DNA of 64,000 nt, from contig JAEZLH010000004.1 in the NCBI GenBank assembly GCA_023435895.1, forward strand, positions 124,001 to 188,000, read 5' to 3'. Positions 8,711 through 17,847 of this stretch are shown piece after piece. Source of the stretch: Bacillota bacterium. GTDB lineage: Bacteria > Bacillota > Clostridia > Lachnospirales > Lachnospiraceae. A program made the translations under genes and the position numbers. The notes under the pieces are model-generated. The model was not told the DNA's origin. It searched no databases and saw only the letters and a program-made list of their open reading frames with translations. Each line of letters starts with the position of its first letter. Position 1 is the first letter of the stretch.

Positions 8711-9550
8711 ATGTATGATATCTTTATTTTGCTGATGACCATGGGCATGCTGTTATATTTTATACAAATAATATGGGGCAGCAGAAAATATTTGATGCGC
8801 TACCTTACGTCAGTAGGCGGTAAAAAACCCAGTGAGCCAAACATTAAGCCCGGTATTTGGGTACCTTTTATTGTTTTTCATGCAATCGTTGGTATGCTGG
8901 TGGGCCTTTTGGTTTACCGTAAGGAAAGTGATGGATTGGTTGTTTTTCGAATCTTGCTTTCGATCATTGTAGCTCTCGTATTTTTGATGCTGCTCTATGC
9001 TTTTTATTTTGTATTCCTGGTAATTGTGAAAGAATTAATTCATATGAAGGATAGAACTATTAATTGCATTTTGATCTATTCATTTCTGTCTTGTGTGGTT
9101 TTGTTCTCACAAATTTATCATAATAATGTTGGTTACCCCAAGGGCTTTTTGTGGATTAGTGCTGTTTTGTATGTGGTTAATATTCTTGGTGTGGGTAGGG
9201 TAATATGGATTATTTTAAATAAAAAAATACTTGTAAAAAGCATATGGACCCTGGCGTTTATTAATACTAGCTTTGCCATTATTGCATTGAGCAATTTGGT
9301 TTATGAAATACAATCTATTTACGCTAATCCTTGTTATAGCCGAACAATAAATTCCTGGGGAGATGCTCTGTATTTTGTGGTAATAACATTCTTTACCGTT
9401 GGTTACGGAGATTTGTATCCCATCAGGGAGAGTACCAAGTTGTTGTCGATGGTAATTATCTTGTCAGGCTTTACCTTTACAGCTGTATTTGTATCTGCAG
9501 CACTGTCTGCTACAATTGAGCATTTTGGTGACACACACAAAAAACAATAA
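8711..9550 (+). CDS. Potassium channel-like membrane protein
   Basis: This protein of about 279 residues has at least six membrane helices. Its C-terminal third is a pore-loop module (Ion_trans_2), with the selectivity filter FFTVGYGDLYP between the last two helices and the usual glycine in the inner helix (ILSGFTFTAVFVSA). The potassium signature TVGYGD is intact. The N-terminal four helices have no charged S4-like segment, so voltage sensing is unlikely, and no RCK/TrkA domain follows. The start ATG 8711 is preferred because GAAAGGAG at 8695-8702 is well spaced for it; the ATG at 8693 precedes that site. Confidence 0.82.
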   Translation: MYDIFILLMTMGMLLYFIQIIWGSRKYLMRYLTSVGGKKPSEPNIKPGIWVPFIVFHAIVGMLVGLLVYRKESDGLVVFRILLSIIVALVFLMLLYAFYFVFLVIVKELIHMKDRTINCILIYSFLSCVVLFSQIYHNNVGYPKGFLWISAVLYVVNILGVGRVIWIILNKKILVKSIWTLAFINTSFAIIALSNLVYEIQSIYANPCYSRTINSWGDALYFVVITFFTVGYGDLYPIRESTKLLSMVIILSGFTFTAVFVSAALSATIEHFGDTHKKQ

Positions 9551-9578
9551 ATAAAGTTCTAAGGTTGAATTCTCTCTC

Positions 9579-10310
9579 CTAAATCCAACCTCCATCCAGA
9601 CCAATAATCTGACCGGTCAGATATTCATTTTTATAGGCGAGATGATATACCAGATCTGCCACTTCTTCTGCGCGCCCCAATCGGTTGGCGGGTATCTCTT
9701 CAATCAATTGCATTAGCTCCTCATCCTCAAGAAAATGGTTCATTTCAGTATCAATGGCACCGCAGGCAATTGCATTTACTTGAATATTGCTGGGTGCAAG
9801 TTCTTTGGCTAATGCTTTTGTTAAAGCATTCATACCGCCTTTTGAGGCGGAATATGCAACCTCACAGGAGGCTCCCACCTTTCCCCATACGGAGGAGATG
9901 TTAATAATCTTGCCCCGTTGATTCTTAACCATATCCGGTATTGCAAGAGAACAGCAATTGTACACAGAGGTAAGATTGGTGGTAATCACCCGGTTCCAAT
10001 CCTCGGGAGTCATATCACTGAATAAACCAAGGTAAGAGATGCCGGCATTATTAACCAATACATCAATCCCTCCGTATAATTTCTTGATTTGAGAAAACAA
10101 TTCCTTCGCGGCATCGTAATCACCCATATCCCCAAGATAAGCGTGGCAGGATACCTGATAAGATTCTATTTCTGTTTTTACCTTTCTTAAAACTTCCTCG
10201 TTATGTGCGCAGTTAATGATTACATGGTATCCCTTTTTGGCGAATTTAACTGCGATTGCTTTCCCGATTCCCCGTGAAGAACCTGTAATTAGTACAGTTT
10301 TTTTATTCAT
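9579..10310 (-). CDS. Short-chain dehydrogenase/reductase, FabG-like
   Basis: This is a 243-residue classical SDR with the NAD(P) motif TGSSRGIGKAIA at residues 8-19, NNAG (residues 87-90) and the catalytic Ser with YSASK (Tyr and Lys in YxxxK). A GQIIGLDGGW ending closes the fold as in FabG/3-oxoacyl-reductase-like enzymes. It is transcribed against its neighbours and converges with the channel gene. An AAGGTGA site precedes the start. No fatty acid genes are adjacent, so a stand-alone ketoreductase or sugar alcohol dehydrogenase role is equally possible. Confidence 0.9.
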   Translation of the reverse strand: MNKKTVLITGSSRGIGKAIAVKFAKKGYHVIINCAHNEEVLRKVKTEIESYQVSCHAYLGDMGDYDAAKELFSQIKKLYGGIDVLVNNAGISYLGLFSDMTPEDWNRVITTNLTSVYNCCSLAIPDMVKNQRGKIINISSVWGKVGASCEVAYSASKGGMNALTKALAKELAPSNIQVNAIACGAIDTEMNHFLEDEELMQLIEEIPANRLGRAEEVADLVYHLAYKNEYLTGQIIGLDGGWI

Positions 10311-10583
10311 TGGCTATCACCTTGAATGCAGCAGTTTGGGCTACATTATAATTCCTTTCTACGAAAGTTTTTTTCTGGCAGTCGAATTTAATGATGATGG
10401 GGTAATTATATAGTACAAACATTATATATAGTATACCACAATCTTCATATCATATAAAGAATCTCATAGAATGTTACATTGATTCAAAGTAAGGGGTGTG
10501 CTAGAATAATGGAGTAAAAAGTTTTTTGCGTAATAGCCGCAAGGGGACTATGACAATTTATAAGCGCAGGAATGGAGAGAATT

Positions 10584-11408
10584 ATGAAAAGAAAGAAGAA
10601 GAAAACCTGGATACATATTATATTAAGAGTAACAATCCTGGTGCTGTTATTAGTCACTGCAGGATGTATAAGCTACTATACGGTGATGCTTTATTGGCAG
10701 CCAAAAGAAAAAAATGAGAAAACTGCATACGAAGAGACTCATAACGAGAAGGTTACCGCCGTTGATCCGGACAAGATCTCAAAGAATTTAATTTTCTCGT
10801 ATAATAGTGAAGATAAGGAATTAGAAGGTGTGGTACTCGAAATATTAAACTGTGATAATGGTAATATCACCTATTTGACCTTACCCCTCAACACCCGTTT
10901 TACATTGAGTGCAAAGCTATATCAGAAAATGGTTTTATTTAATCCGGAGCTGCCTCAGATGATGAAGCTTTCTGCGTTATCTGAATATTTTAATTTTGGT
11001 CAATCCGCAAAGGATGCGCTAAGTGTTGTTGAAGGATTGCTGTCCACTGATATTAATTACTATACGGTGATACCCAGTGATATGTTTAAAGCGATGTTTC
11101 AGGAAAAATCAGTGAAACAAAACGAAGGAAACGGGTCTGTATCAAAATATACATTTAAATGGGATTATCAAAAATCAGTAACGGGATTAAAATCAGAAGA
11201 TGAAATAAAAGAATATCTTGCAACTAATTATACGAACATAGAATCGAATTTAAAGCTTAAGGATAAGCAAAGTCTTTCCAAGTATTTGGTTAAAATCAAG
11301 TCTTCCAATCTGCACTTTGAAGTACTGGATGGCATGAATCTTAATTCTGGCTATATTATTGATGAGGATAATGTGCATCAACAAGTGATTAAACTGAGCG
11401 GATTATAA
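10584..11408 (+). CDS. LCP-like (LytR-CpsA-Psr related) membrane-anchored protein
   Basis: The protein has about 274 residues, with a basic N-terminus (KRKKKK) and one signal-anchor helix at about residues 8-30; it should be exported and tethered. The ectodomain has an order resembling LCP proteins: a strand pair near LEILNCDNGNITYLTLP, then a helix and DALSVVEGLLSTDINYYTVI, which matches the LCP region before the lipid pocket. The usual Asp/Arg catalytic pattern (RSDT, R...) is not evident and the protein ends early, so it may be a divergent or non-catalytic relative. The start ATG 10584 is chosen because GGAGAG at 10574 fits it; ATG 10572 lies at the motif itself. Confidence 0.5.
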   Translation: MKRKKKKTWIHIILRVTILVLLLVTAGCISYYTVMLYWQPKEKNEKTAYEETHNEKVTAVDPDKISKNLIFSYNSEDKELEGVVLEILNCDNGNITYLTLPLNTRFTLSAKLYQKMVLFNPELPQMMKLSALSEYFNFGQSAKDALSVVEGLLSTDINYYTVIPSDMFKAMFQEKSVKQNEGNGSVSKYTFKWDYQKSVTGLKSEDEIKEYLATNYTNIESNLKLKDKQSLSKYLVKIKSSNLHFEVLDGMNLNSGYIIDEDNVHQQVIKLSGL

Positions 11409-11517
11409 TTTAAATAGTAGAAGTATTTCATAAAGTGGTCATAATGCATAAAGCAAGTAGGTTGTGTATACCATACAAAGGATGAGAAGTGCTTCTTTAT
11501 AAGAGGAGTGGGAATTG

Positions 11518-12393
11518 ATGATAACAAAGAAAGAAATTTATTCTTATATAAAAAAATACATTATTATAATTGTGGGTTCGGTTTTAATGGCATTATCCGT
11601 TAACCTGATTTATGAACCACTTGGATTAGTTACCGGAGGGGTTTCTGGTTTGGCAATTGTGGTAAAATATCTGACCAGAGGCATTGTTGAGGGTGGATTT
11701 CCGGTATGGGCATTCACTGTGTTATGTAATGTTCCATTGTTTTTTCTTGCAGGTAAGATCAATGGGATAAGAAGCCTGATTGCAAATCTGTTTGGAACAG
11801 TAGCTTTTATTCTGACCTTGATGGTGATCCCAATCTATGACCTGAAGCTTCATGATATGCTGCTTTCCTCTATTATGGGAGGTGTGTTAGGCGGTGTGGG
11901 AATTGGACTCGTATTTTCTTCCCAGGCATCTACCGGAGGAACGGATCTGTTGGCAAGTGTGATTCATACTACCAAGAAGCATATGTCCATTCCGATGATA
12001 CTCGGAGTGGTGGACGGAGTAATTATTTTGGCAGGTGCAATCGTATTTGGTTTGGGCAATGCGTTATATGCGATTATTGCCGTAGTGATTACATCAAAAA
12101 TATCCGACGGAATTTTGGAAGGATTAAAATTTGCTAAGATGGCATATGTCATCTCAGATCATTATGAGGAAATTGCGGATGCAGTAATGAATCAAATTGG
12201 ACGAGGAGTTACCGGTGTAAGCGCAACAGGGATGTATTCAAATCAAGAGAAGAAGATGTTGTTTTGCGTGGTATCAAGAAAAGAAATTATTAAAATAACT
12301 GAAATTTCTAAGAAAATTGATCCTAAATCTTTTGTAATTGTTAGTGATGTTAGGGAAGTCTTAGGTGAAGGTTTTATTGAATATAGACAGTAA
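11518..12393 (+). CDS. YitT family membrane protein (second copy)
   Basis: This is a 291-residue YitT/DUF161 plus DUF2179 protein, paralogous to the one at 5792. It shows GLVTGGVSGLAIV near the N-terminus, SSQASTGGTDLLASVI in the middle of the membrane part, and a C-terminal DUF2179 domain with GRGVTGVSATGMYS and VVSRKEIIKITEI. AAGAGGAG at 11501 is best spaced for ATG 11518 rather than TTG 11515. The family function is unknown. The two copies in one window differ enough to suggest old divergence, not recent duplication. Confidence 0.9.
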   Translation: MITKKEIYSYIKKYIIIIVGSVLMALSVNLIYEPLGLVTGGVSGLAIVVKYLTRGIVEGGFPVWAFTVLCNVPLFFLAGKINGIRSLIANLFGTVAFILTLMVIPIYDLKLHDMLLSSIMGGVLGGVGIGLVFSSQASTGGTDLLASVIHTTKKHMSIPMILGVVDGVIILAGAIVFGLGNALYAIIAVVITSKISDGILEGLKFAKMAYVISDHYEEIADAVMNQIGRGVTGVSATGMYSNQEKKMLFCVVSRKEIIKITEISKKIDPKSFVIVSDVREVLGEGFIEYRQ

Positions 12394-12536
12394 TTTTAAC
12401 GTAATTTTGAGTTATTATCGGTAAATCTACTTATTTTCTAATAGGATATACAAATTATACAAAACCGAAAAATCTATTTTGTTAAAATGGGATATGGTAC
12501 TTAAAAGTTAAATGGTGTATCATACAAATATAGTAA

Positions 12537-12563
12537 TTGTACAAGAATTATCGATAAGTACAA
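12537..12563. promoter_or_regulatory. Possible operator palindrome before the sugar ABC ATPase
   Basis: TTGTAC (12537-12542) and GTACAA (12558-12563) form a 6-bp inverted repeat with a 15-nt spacer, just ahead of the AGGAGGG Shine-Dalgarno site. It could be an operator or an mRNA hairpin. Support is weak. Confidence 0.3.
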
Positions 12564-12583
12564 AATTTTAGGAGGGTATATAA

Positions 12584-13699
12584 ATGGCAAGTTTATCATT
12601 AAAGAACATATGCAAACAGTATCCAGGCGGCGTTACAGCAGTTAAGGATTTCAATCTTGAGATCGCTGATAGAGAGTTCATCATCTTCGTAGGACCATCT
12701 GGTTGCGGTAAATCTACAACACTTCGTATGATCGCAGGTTTGGAAGAAATCAGCTCCGGTGAATTATGGATCGGTGATAAAATGGTTAATGATGTTGAAC
12801 CTAAGGATAGAGATATCGCGATGGTATTCCAGAACTACGCTTTGTATCCACATATGACAGTATTTGATAACATGGCTTTCGGTCTTAAGTTAAGAAAAGT
12901 TCCTAAGGATCAGATTGACAAACAGGTACATGAAGCAGCTAAGATTCTTGATATCGAGCATTTGTTAGATCGTAGACCTAAGGCTCTTTCCGGTGGTCAG
13001 AGACAGCGTGTTGCTATGGGTCGTGCTATCGTTCGTAATCCTAAGGTTTTCCTTATGGATGAGCCTTTATCAAACCTTGATGCTAAGTTAAGAGTTCAGA
13101 TGCGTATCGAGATCTCCAAGTTACACCAGAGATTACAGACAACTATCATCTACGTAACACATGATCAGACAGAGGCTATGACTCTTGGTACAAGAATCGT
13201 TGTTATGAAGGATGGTTTCATTCAGCAGGTAGATACCCCTCAGAACTTATATGACAGACCTCAGAATCTGTTCGTTGCAGGTTTCATGGGATCACCTCAG
13301 ATGAACTTCATCGATGCTACTGTAGTTAAGAAGAATTCTGATGTAATGGTAACCTTTGGTTCTCACTCCATTAAACTTCCTGAAGCAAAAGCGAAGAAGG
13401 TTATTGAAGGTGGTTACGAAGGTAAAACAGTTGTTATTGGTATCCGTCCGGAAGATATTCATGATGAAGAAGTATTCATCAGCAATTCTCCTGACAGCGT
13501 AGTTGAGGCTACTGTTAAAGTTTACGAGTTATTAGGTGCCGAAGTATTCTTATACTTCTCCGTTGATGAAACTTATGACATCACAGCACGTGTTAACCCT
13601 CGTACAACAGCTAGACCTGATGATACCTTAAAGATTGCATTTGATATGTCTAAGTTACATGTATTTGATAAGGAAACAGAGCAGGTTGTAACAAACTAA
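12584..13699 (+). CDS. Multi-sugar ABC transporter ATP-binding protein, MsmX/UgpC type
   Basis: The protein is 371 residues, the usual MsmK/MsmX/UgpC length. Walker A GPSGCGKST, Q-loop VFQNYALYPHMTV, signature LSGGQRQR, Walker B VFLMDEPLSNLD and the H-loop THDQ are all intact. A C-terminal TOBE/MalK-type domain (residues about 240-365) includes GIRPEDIH. No permease or binding-protein gene is adjacent. In Firmicutes such a single ATPase serves several carbohydrate importers. Codon choice is strongly biased and unlike that of its neighbours, as expected for a highly expressed protein. It has its own terminator at 13716. Confidence 0.93.
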   Translation: MASLSLKNICKQYPGGVTAVKDFNLEIADREFIIFVGPSGCGKSTTLRMIAGLEEISSGELWIGDKMVNDVEPKDRDIAMVFQNYALYPHMTVFDNMAFGLKLRKVPKDQIDKQVHEAAKILDIEHLLDRRPKALSGGQRQRVAMGRAIVRNPKVFLMDEPLSNLDAKLRVQMRIEISKLHQRLQTTIIYVTHDQTEAMTLGTRIVVMKDGFIQQVDTPQNLYDRPQNLFVAGFMGSPQMNFIDATVVKKNSDVMVTFGSHSIKLPEAKAKKVIEGGYEGKTVVIGIRPEDIHDEEVFISNSPDSVVEATVKVYELLGAEVFLYFSVDETYDITARVNPRTTARPDDTLKIAFDMSKLHVFDKETEQVVTN

Positions 13700-13715
13700 T
13701 TATAAATAATTGGAA

Positions 13716-13742
13716 GGGAACACGAAAGTGTTCCCTTTTTTT
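13716..13742 (+). terminator. Intrinsic terminator of the sugar ABC ATPase gene
   Basis: GGGAACAC and GTGTTCCC are perfect 8-bp arms around a GAAA tetraloop, followed by seven T. Confidence 0.93.
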
Positions 13743-14221
13743 GCATGCAGCAGTCGCTGATTAGGGTTCGAAAAACACCACATATCAGCGGTTCTTTTTC
13801 AAGCGTTGGGATGAAATTATTTGGCAGTAGAGGTTATGATGTGGTGCAAAAATGAACTGAGAGTTTAGGATAGTAGCATATAGAAGATCATGTAAAAAAG
13901 AAATAAAATTTTGGGTTGCTGGTAAATATATATTTAAAAAAATTACGTAGGATTTTAACACTTTGAGTAATAAAAGGATTATTGTATTTTTGTTAGAGAG
14001 TAGGGCAGAATGAGTGATATACAGATAGGCAAAGTTATGTGGTTAAAAATTAGTATTGTTAATAAACTAATTCAATTTACAGGAATTTTGATAAAAATAT
14101 ACGAAAATAGTTATGAAAATTTAATAAAGTTGGTTTACTTATGACGAATTCGATGATAAAATAACTTTCATATACATGTATTTTAAAGAAAAATAGAAAT
14201 ATAATATAAAGGAGCGATAAC
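13743..14221. other. Intergenic region
   Basis: No gene is seen. A weak hairpin (CGCTGAT at 13755-13761 with ATCAGCG at 13784-13790) lies shortly after the terminator. The remainder is very AT-rich and should contain the promoter of the CdaR-like gene, but no clear pair of hexamers stands out. Confidence 0.5.
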
Positions 14222-15310
14222 ATGATTTCCAATCAAATTCTCCAAAGCACAATTGATGGGTTAAAGGGTATCACTCGTATCGATATTTGTGTTATGGATA
14301 CAGAGGGCAAAGTATTAGCCACAACAATTGATTATGCTGATCAGTATGAAAGTGCGGTGCTGGCCTTTGTTGCCTCCCCTGCTGACAGTCAAGCAATACA
14401 AGGATATCAGTTCTTTAAGGTATTTGATGAACACCAATTGGAATATGTAATTTTAGCAAAGGGTGACAGTGAAGATGTATTTATGATTGGTAAGATTGCT
14501 TCTTTCCAGATACAGAATCTTCTGATTGCTTACAAAGAAAGATACGACAAGGATAATTTTATTAAGAACTTATTACTGGATAACCTTCTTTTAGTTGATA
14601 TATATAATCGTGCTAAGAAGCTTCATATTGATACAGAAGCAAGAAGAGTGGTTTATATTATTGAAACAAAGAATGAAAAAGATGCCAATGCATTAGAGAC
14701 TGTAAGAAGCCTCTTCTCAGGGAAAACAAAAGACTTTATCACCGCAGTGGATGAAAAGAACATTATCTTGGTGAGAGAAGTAAAGCAAAGTGAAACCTAT
14801 GATGATTTGAACAAAACAGCTAAGGTTATCATGGATATGTTAAATACGGAAGCGATGACAAAGGTTCATGTTGCATTCGGTACCATCGTGAATGAAATTA
14901 AAGATGTTTCGAGATCCTATAAAGAAGCAAAGATGGCTCTTGATGTAGGTAAGATTTTCTATAGCGGTAGAAATGTTGTTGCTTATAATAACTTAGGAAT
15001 TGGAAGATTAATCTATCAATTACCGATGCCGCTTTGCAAAATGTTTATTAAAGAAATCTTCGAAGGAAAATCACCGGATGATTTTGATGAAGAAACATTG
15101 ACCACCATTAATAAGTTCTTTGAAAATAGCTTGAATGTTTCAGAAACTTCCAGACAGTTATACATCCACCGTAATACCTTGGTTTACCGATTGGATAAAC
15201 TGCAAAAGAGTACAAATCTTGACCTACGTGTGTTTGAAGATGCAATTACATTTAAAATCGCACTTATGGTTGTAAAATACATGAGGTATATGGAACAACT
15301 CGATTATTAA
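14222..15310 (+). CDS. CdaR/PucR-family transcriptional regulator
   Basis: This is a 362-residue regulator. The N-terminal about 125 residues resemble the sugar-diacid-recognition type sensory domain (ITRIDICVMDTEGKVLATT). A middle GGDEF-like region follows (about 135-260), and the C-terminal PucR-type helix-turn-helix is clear (SLNVSETSRQLYIHRNTLVYRLDKL, about 300-324 in outline). The family controls carbohydrate or purine use. It stands 500 bp after the MsmX-type ATPase, and in clostridia this pair is often adjacent, so it may regulate that gene. AAAGGAG precedes the ATG. Confidence 0.85.
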   Translation: MISNQILQSTIDGLKGITRIDICVMDTEGKVLATTIDYADQYESAVLAFVASPADSQAIQGYQFFKVFDEHQLEYVILAKGDSEDVFMIGKIASFQIQNLLIAYKERYDKDNFIKNLLLDNLLLVDIYNRAKKLHIDTEARRVVYIIETKNEKDANALETVRSLFSGKTKDFITAVDEKNIILVREVKQSETYDDLNKTAKVIMDMLNTEAMTKVHVAFGTIVNEIKDVSRSYKEAKMALDVGKIFYSGRNVVAYNNLGIGRLIYQLPMPLCKMFIKEIFEGKSPDDFDEETLTTINKFFENSLNVSETSRQLYIHRNTLVYRLDKLQKSTNLDLRVFEDAITFKIALMVVKYMRYMEQLDY

Positions 15311-15396
15311 AAGAGAAGGCTGTTGCAAAGCAAAGTGAGGTATTATGTTTTGTAGCAGCCAGTTTTATGAATTTTATGTTTGGAATGGAGGTATCT

Positions 15397-16644
15397 ATGA
15401 AGAAAAATTTTTGGACTGGAGTAATTGCTGGACTGTGCAGTGCTTTAATTTTATTCTTTGTTGTAGGATCAGCGCTGTCTTTCGCGTTGACAAGGGCAGA
15501 GGGAAGCGGGAAAAAGTCCGATCAGAATACTTCCGGAAATAAACCGACGCAGACGGAAGAAATTCCATATGATAAGATAGTGGGTAAGCTTACGTTTTTG
15601 CAGAAGCTAGTTGATGAATACTACTTAAAAAATGTAAATGACGTTTCCTTTGAGGATGGTATCTACAAAGGGTTTATCGCAAGTCTACAAGATCCGTATT
15701 CCGTTTATTACACGAAGGATGAATATAAGTCCTTAATGGAAAGTTCCTCCGGAGTATATTGTGGAATTGGAGCTACGGTGAGCCAAGATGCAAAAACGGG
15801 AGTTATTACGATTGTAAAGCCTTTTTCTACTGGACCTGCATATAAGGCAGGAGTTTTACCTGGGGATGTTCTTTATAAAGTAAACGACGATGAAGTTACC
15901 GGAGTCGATTTGACACAGGTGGTCGGAAAGATGAAAGGTGAAGAGGGAACGAAAGTAAATATTTCAGTAGTAAGACAGGGTAAATCAGAACCGCTAAAGT
16001 ACACACTGACACGACAGAAGATAGAGATTCCAACAATCGAATATAAGATGTTAGATAATAAAATTGGATACATCACGATAACCGAGTTTGATGAGATAAC
16101 CGTGGATCAATTTGTGGAAGCAGTGGATCAGCTGGAAGCAGGGGGAATGAAGGGATTAATTGTTGATGTAAGGAATAATCCGGGTGGCTTATTAAGTTCG
16201 GTAGTTAAAATTCTAGATCGTATATTACCTCCTGAATTAGTTGTTTACACAGAAGATAAAGCAGGTAACCGCGAGGATGAAAAGGCGGTTGATAAGAAAA
16301 AGGTATCGGTTCCTATGGCAGTATTAATGAATGGTCAAAGTGCAAGTGCATCCGAGATTTTTGCTGGCGCGCTTCAGGATTATAAGGTGGCAACACTGGT
16401 CGGAACAACAAGCTTTGGAAAGGGAATTGTGCAGAAGGTAATTCCTTTGTCAGATGGCACAGCAGTGAAATTAACGATTTCAAAGTATTATACTCCCAAT
16501 GGACGCAATATCCATGGTACAGGTATCAAGCCGGATGTTGAAGTGAAGTTAAGTGATGACCTTATGAAAAAAGTGGTTATTCCGATCGATCAGGATAATC
16601 AGCTGCAGGAGGCAATTAAGACAGTAAAGAATAAGATGAAATAG
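15397..16644 (+). CDS. S41-family C-terminal processing peptidase
   Basis: This is a serine protease of about 415 residues that acts outside the membrane. An N-terminal signal/anchor (residues 5-28) is followed by a low-complexity linker, a helical N-domain, a PDZ domain (about 100-185, with GIGATVSQD and PGDVLYKVND) and the tail-specific protease core. The catalytic Ser and Lys are seen in NGQSASASEIFAGALQD and TTSFGKGIVQ. TGGAATGGAGG at 15381 fits ATG 15397, not the upstream in-frame ATG 15367. It is monocistronic with a strong terminator. It sits just before the flagellar operon, but no functional link is shown. Confidence 0.9.
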   Translation: MKKNFWTGVIAGLCSALILFFVVGSALSFALTRAEGSGKKSDQNTSGNKPTQTEEIPYDKIVGKLTFLQKLVDEYYLKNVNDVSFEDGIYKGFIASLQDPYSVYYTKDEYKSLMESSSGVYCGIGATVSQDAKTGVITIVKPFSTGPAYKAGVLPGDVLYKVNDDEVTGVDLTQVVGKMKGEEGTKVNISVVRQGKSEPLKYTLTRQKIEIPTIEYKMLDNKIGYITITEFDEITVDQFVEAVDQLEAGGMKGLIVDVRNNPGGLLSSVVKILDRILPPELVVYTEDKAGNREDEKAVDKKKVSVPMAVLMNGQSASASEIFAGALQDYKVATLVGTTSFGKGIVQKVIPLSDGTAVKLTISKYYTPNGRNIHGTGIKPDVEVKLSDDLMKKVVIPIDQDNQLQEAIKTVKNKMK

Positions 16645-16663
16645 ATAATAATAATTTATTAAG

Positions 16664-16726
16664 AGTTTTCCCTCTTTGAAGTAGCCATTTTTACGGATTA
16701 TTTTCAAAATAGGGAAAACTTTTTTT
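16664..16726 (+). terminator. Intrinsic terminator after the S41 peptidase gene
   Basis: AGTTTTCCCT (16664-16673) pairs perfectly with AGGGAAAACT (16711-16720), and seven T follow. The 37-nt loop is long, but the arms are convincing. The rest of the gap to 17015 is AT-rich and holds only the promoter candidate at 16934. Confidence 0.75.
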
Positions 16727-16933
16727 GTTTTAAGGGTAGAATTAAGGTAAGGGTTTGATCTATGGCTGATTTATATTTGAAAGTCGGATGATTCATGTTT
16801 GCCATGGATTAAAACAAAACTTATCCTTGTAAAAACATTATAATTTTACAGGGAACACATGGTAATGCATAAAAAATCAGGAATTATAGGGAGATTTGGT
16901 GAGATTTTCATATAGAAATTTTGAAAACAGCTA

Positions 16934-16960
16934 TAATATAAATTTCAAAACATCCGATAA
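16934..16960 (+). promoter_or_regulatory. Sigma-28 (SigD)-like promoter before flgM
   Basis: TAAT (16934-16937), a 16-nt spacer and CCGATAA (16954-16960) match the flagellar sigma consensus TAAA-N15/16-CCGATAT with one mismatch in each box. The spacer length equals that of the flagellin promoter at 27140. The following ATATT is shared with the element at 63308. Confidence 0.5.
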
Positions 16961-17014
16961 ATATTATAGAGATAAGAACGCAAAGCAGTTCAAGATAGAT
17001 TGGTGGTGATTCGA

Positions 17015-17290
17015 ATGCGTATCGATGCATTCAATAAAATTAATGAAATATATAAAGCGAGCAGTGTAAAAAACACCGCAAAAGTGAAGGGTCAGAATTT
17101 CGGCGACATGCTGGAAATATCCCAAACAGGAAAAGACTATCAGATAGCAAAGCAAATTGTTGCGCGCACTCCGGACATCAGGGAAGCTAAAGTGAATGAT
17201 ATAAAGTCTCGAATGGAAGCGGGAACATATCAGGTTACAATGGATGACCTTGCAGAGAAATTGCTGGAGAAGTCCGACGAGTTGCTTTAA
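17015..17290 (+). CDS. flgM: Anti-sigma-28 factor FlgM
   Basis: This is a 91-residue protein with the FlgM C-terminal pattern: RTPDIREAKVNDIKSRMEAG followed by the YQVTMDDLAEKLLEKS helix that binds the flagellar sigma factor. The N-terminus is polar and probably disordered, as in known FlgM. It would hold sigma-28 inactive until the hook is complete and FlgM is exported. GGTGGTGA precedes ATG 17015; upstream in-frame TTG/GTG codons overlap that site and were not chosen. It is the first gene of the late flagellar operon. Confidence 0.9.
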   Translation: MRIDAFNKINEIYKASSVKNTAKVKGQNFGDMLEISQTGKDYQIAKQIVARTPDIREAKVNDIKSRMEAGTYQVTMDDLAEKLLEKSDELL

Positions 17291-17314
17291 TCCCAACGGA
17301 AAAGAGGGTTTAAA

Positions 17315-17827
17315 TTGGCAAGTTTAATAGAAGAATTAATTGATACCTTAGAAAAAGAGTATGAAGTTTATCAGCAGCTGATACCCATAGCAAACAATAA
17401 AACCCGAGTGATTGTTACCAATGACTTGCAGTCCTTGCAGGATATAACTAATCTGGAGCAGGATGCCATAGATCGAATCAATGTATTGGAGCATAAGAGA
17501 GAGACTGTTATGGTGAATATCAAAACAGTAATCAGCCGAAGGGAAGAATTGACGGTAAAAGTGTTGGTGGACTTACTAAGTAATCAGCCAAAGGAACAGA
17601 GAGCATTATCAAAGGTACGGGATAAATTACGTACTGCTATTCTTACATTCAATCAAATCAATAATCAAAACAAATCTTTAATACAACAATCCCTAGAAAT
17701 GATAGAATTCAATATGAATTTTATTCAAAGCACACGGATGTCGCCAGGGAACAATACTTACACAAAAGGAGCTTCGCGGTATGAGATGCAAGCAAGGGGA
17801 ACAGGGATGTTCGATGCGAAACAGTAA
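17315..17827 (+). CDS. flgN: Flagellar export chaperone FlgN
   Basis: This is a 170-residue, all-helical protein in the FlgN position between flgM and flgK. It begins at TTG 17315 (MASLIEELIDTLEKEYEVYQQL, a typical FlgN opening) with GAGGG upstream. FlgN keeps the hook-filament junction proteins FlgK and FlgL unfolded and guides them to the flagellar type III export gate. The last 30 residues are polar and variable. Identification rests on the helical N-terminal pattern plus gene order. Confidence 0.85.
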   Translation: MASLIEELIDTLEKEYEVYQQLIPIANNKTRVIVTNDLQSLQDITNLEQDAIDRINVLEHKRETVMVNIKTVISRREELTVKVLVDLLSNQPKEQRALSKVRDKLRTAILTFNQINNQNKSLIQQSLEMIEFNMNFIQSTRMSPGNNTYTKGASRYEMQARGTGMFDAKQ

Positions 17828-17847
17828 GAGCGAAGTAAGGTGAAACT

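Noticed and set aside
9551..9600. Bidirectional terminator between the channel and SDR genes.
   Set aside because: AGGTTG/CAACCT arms exist but lack a T tract and reach into the SDR coding end.
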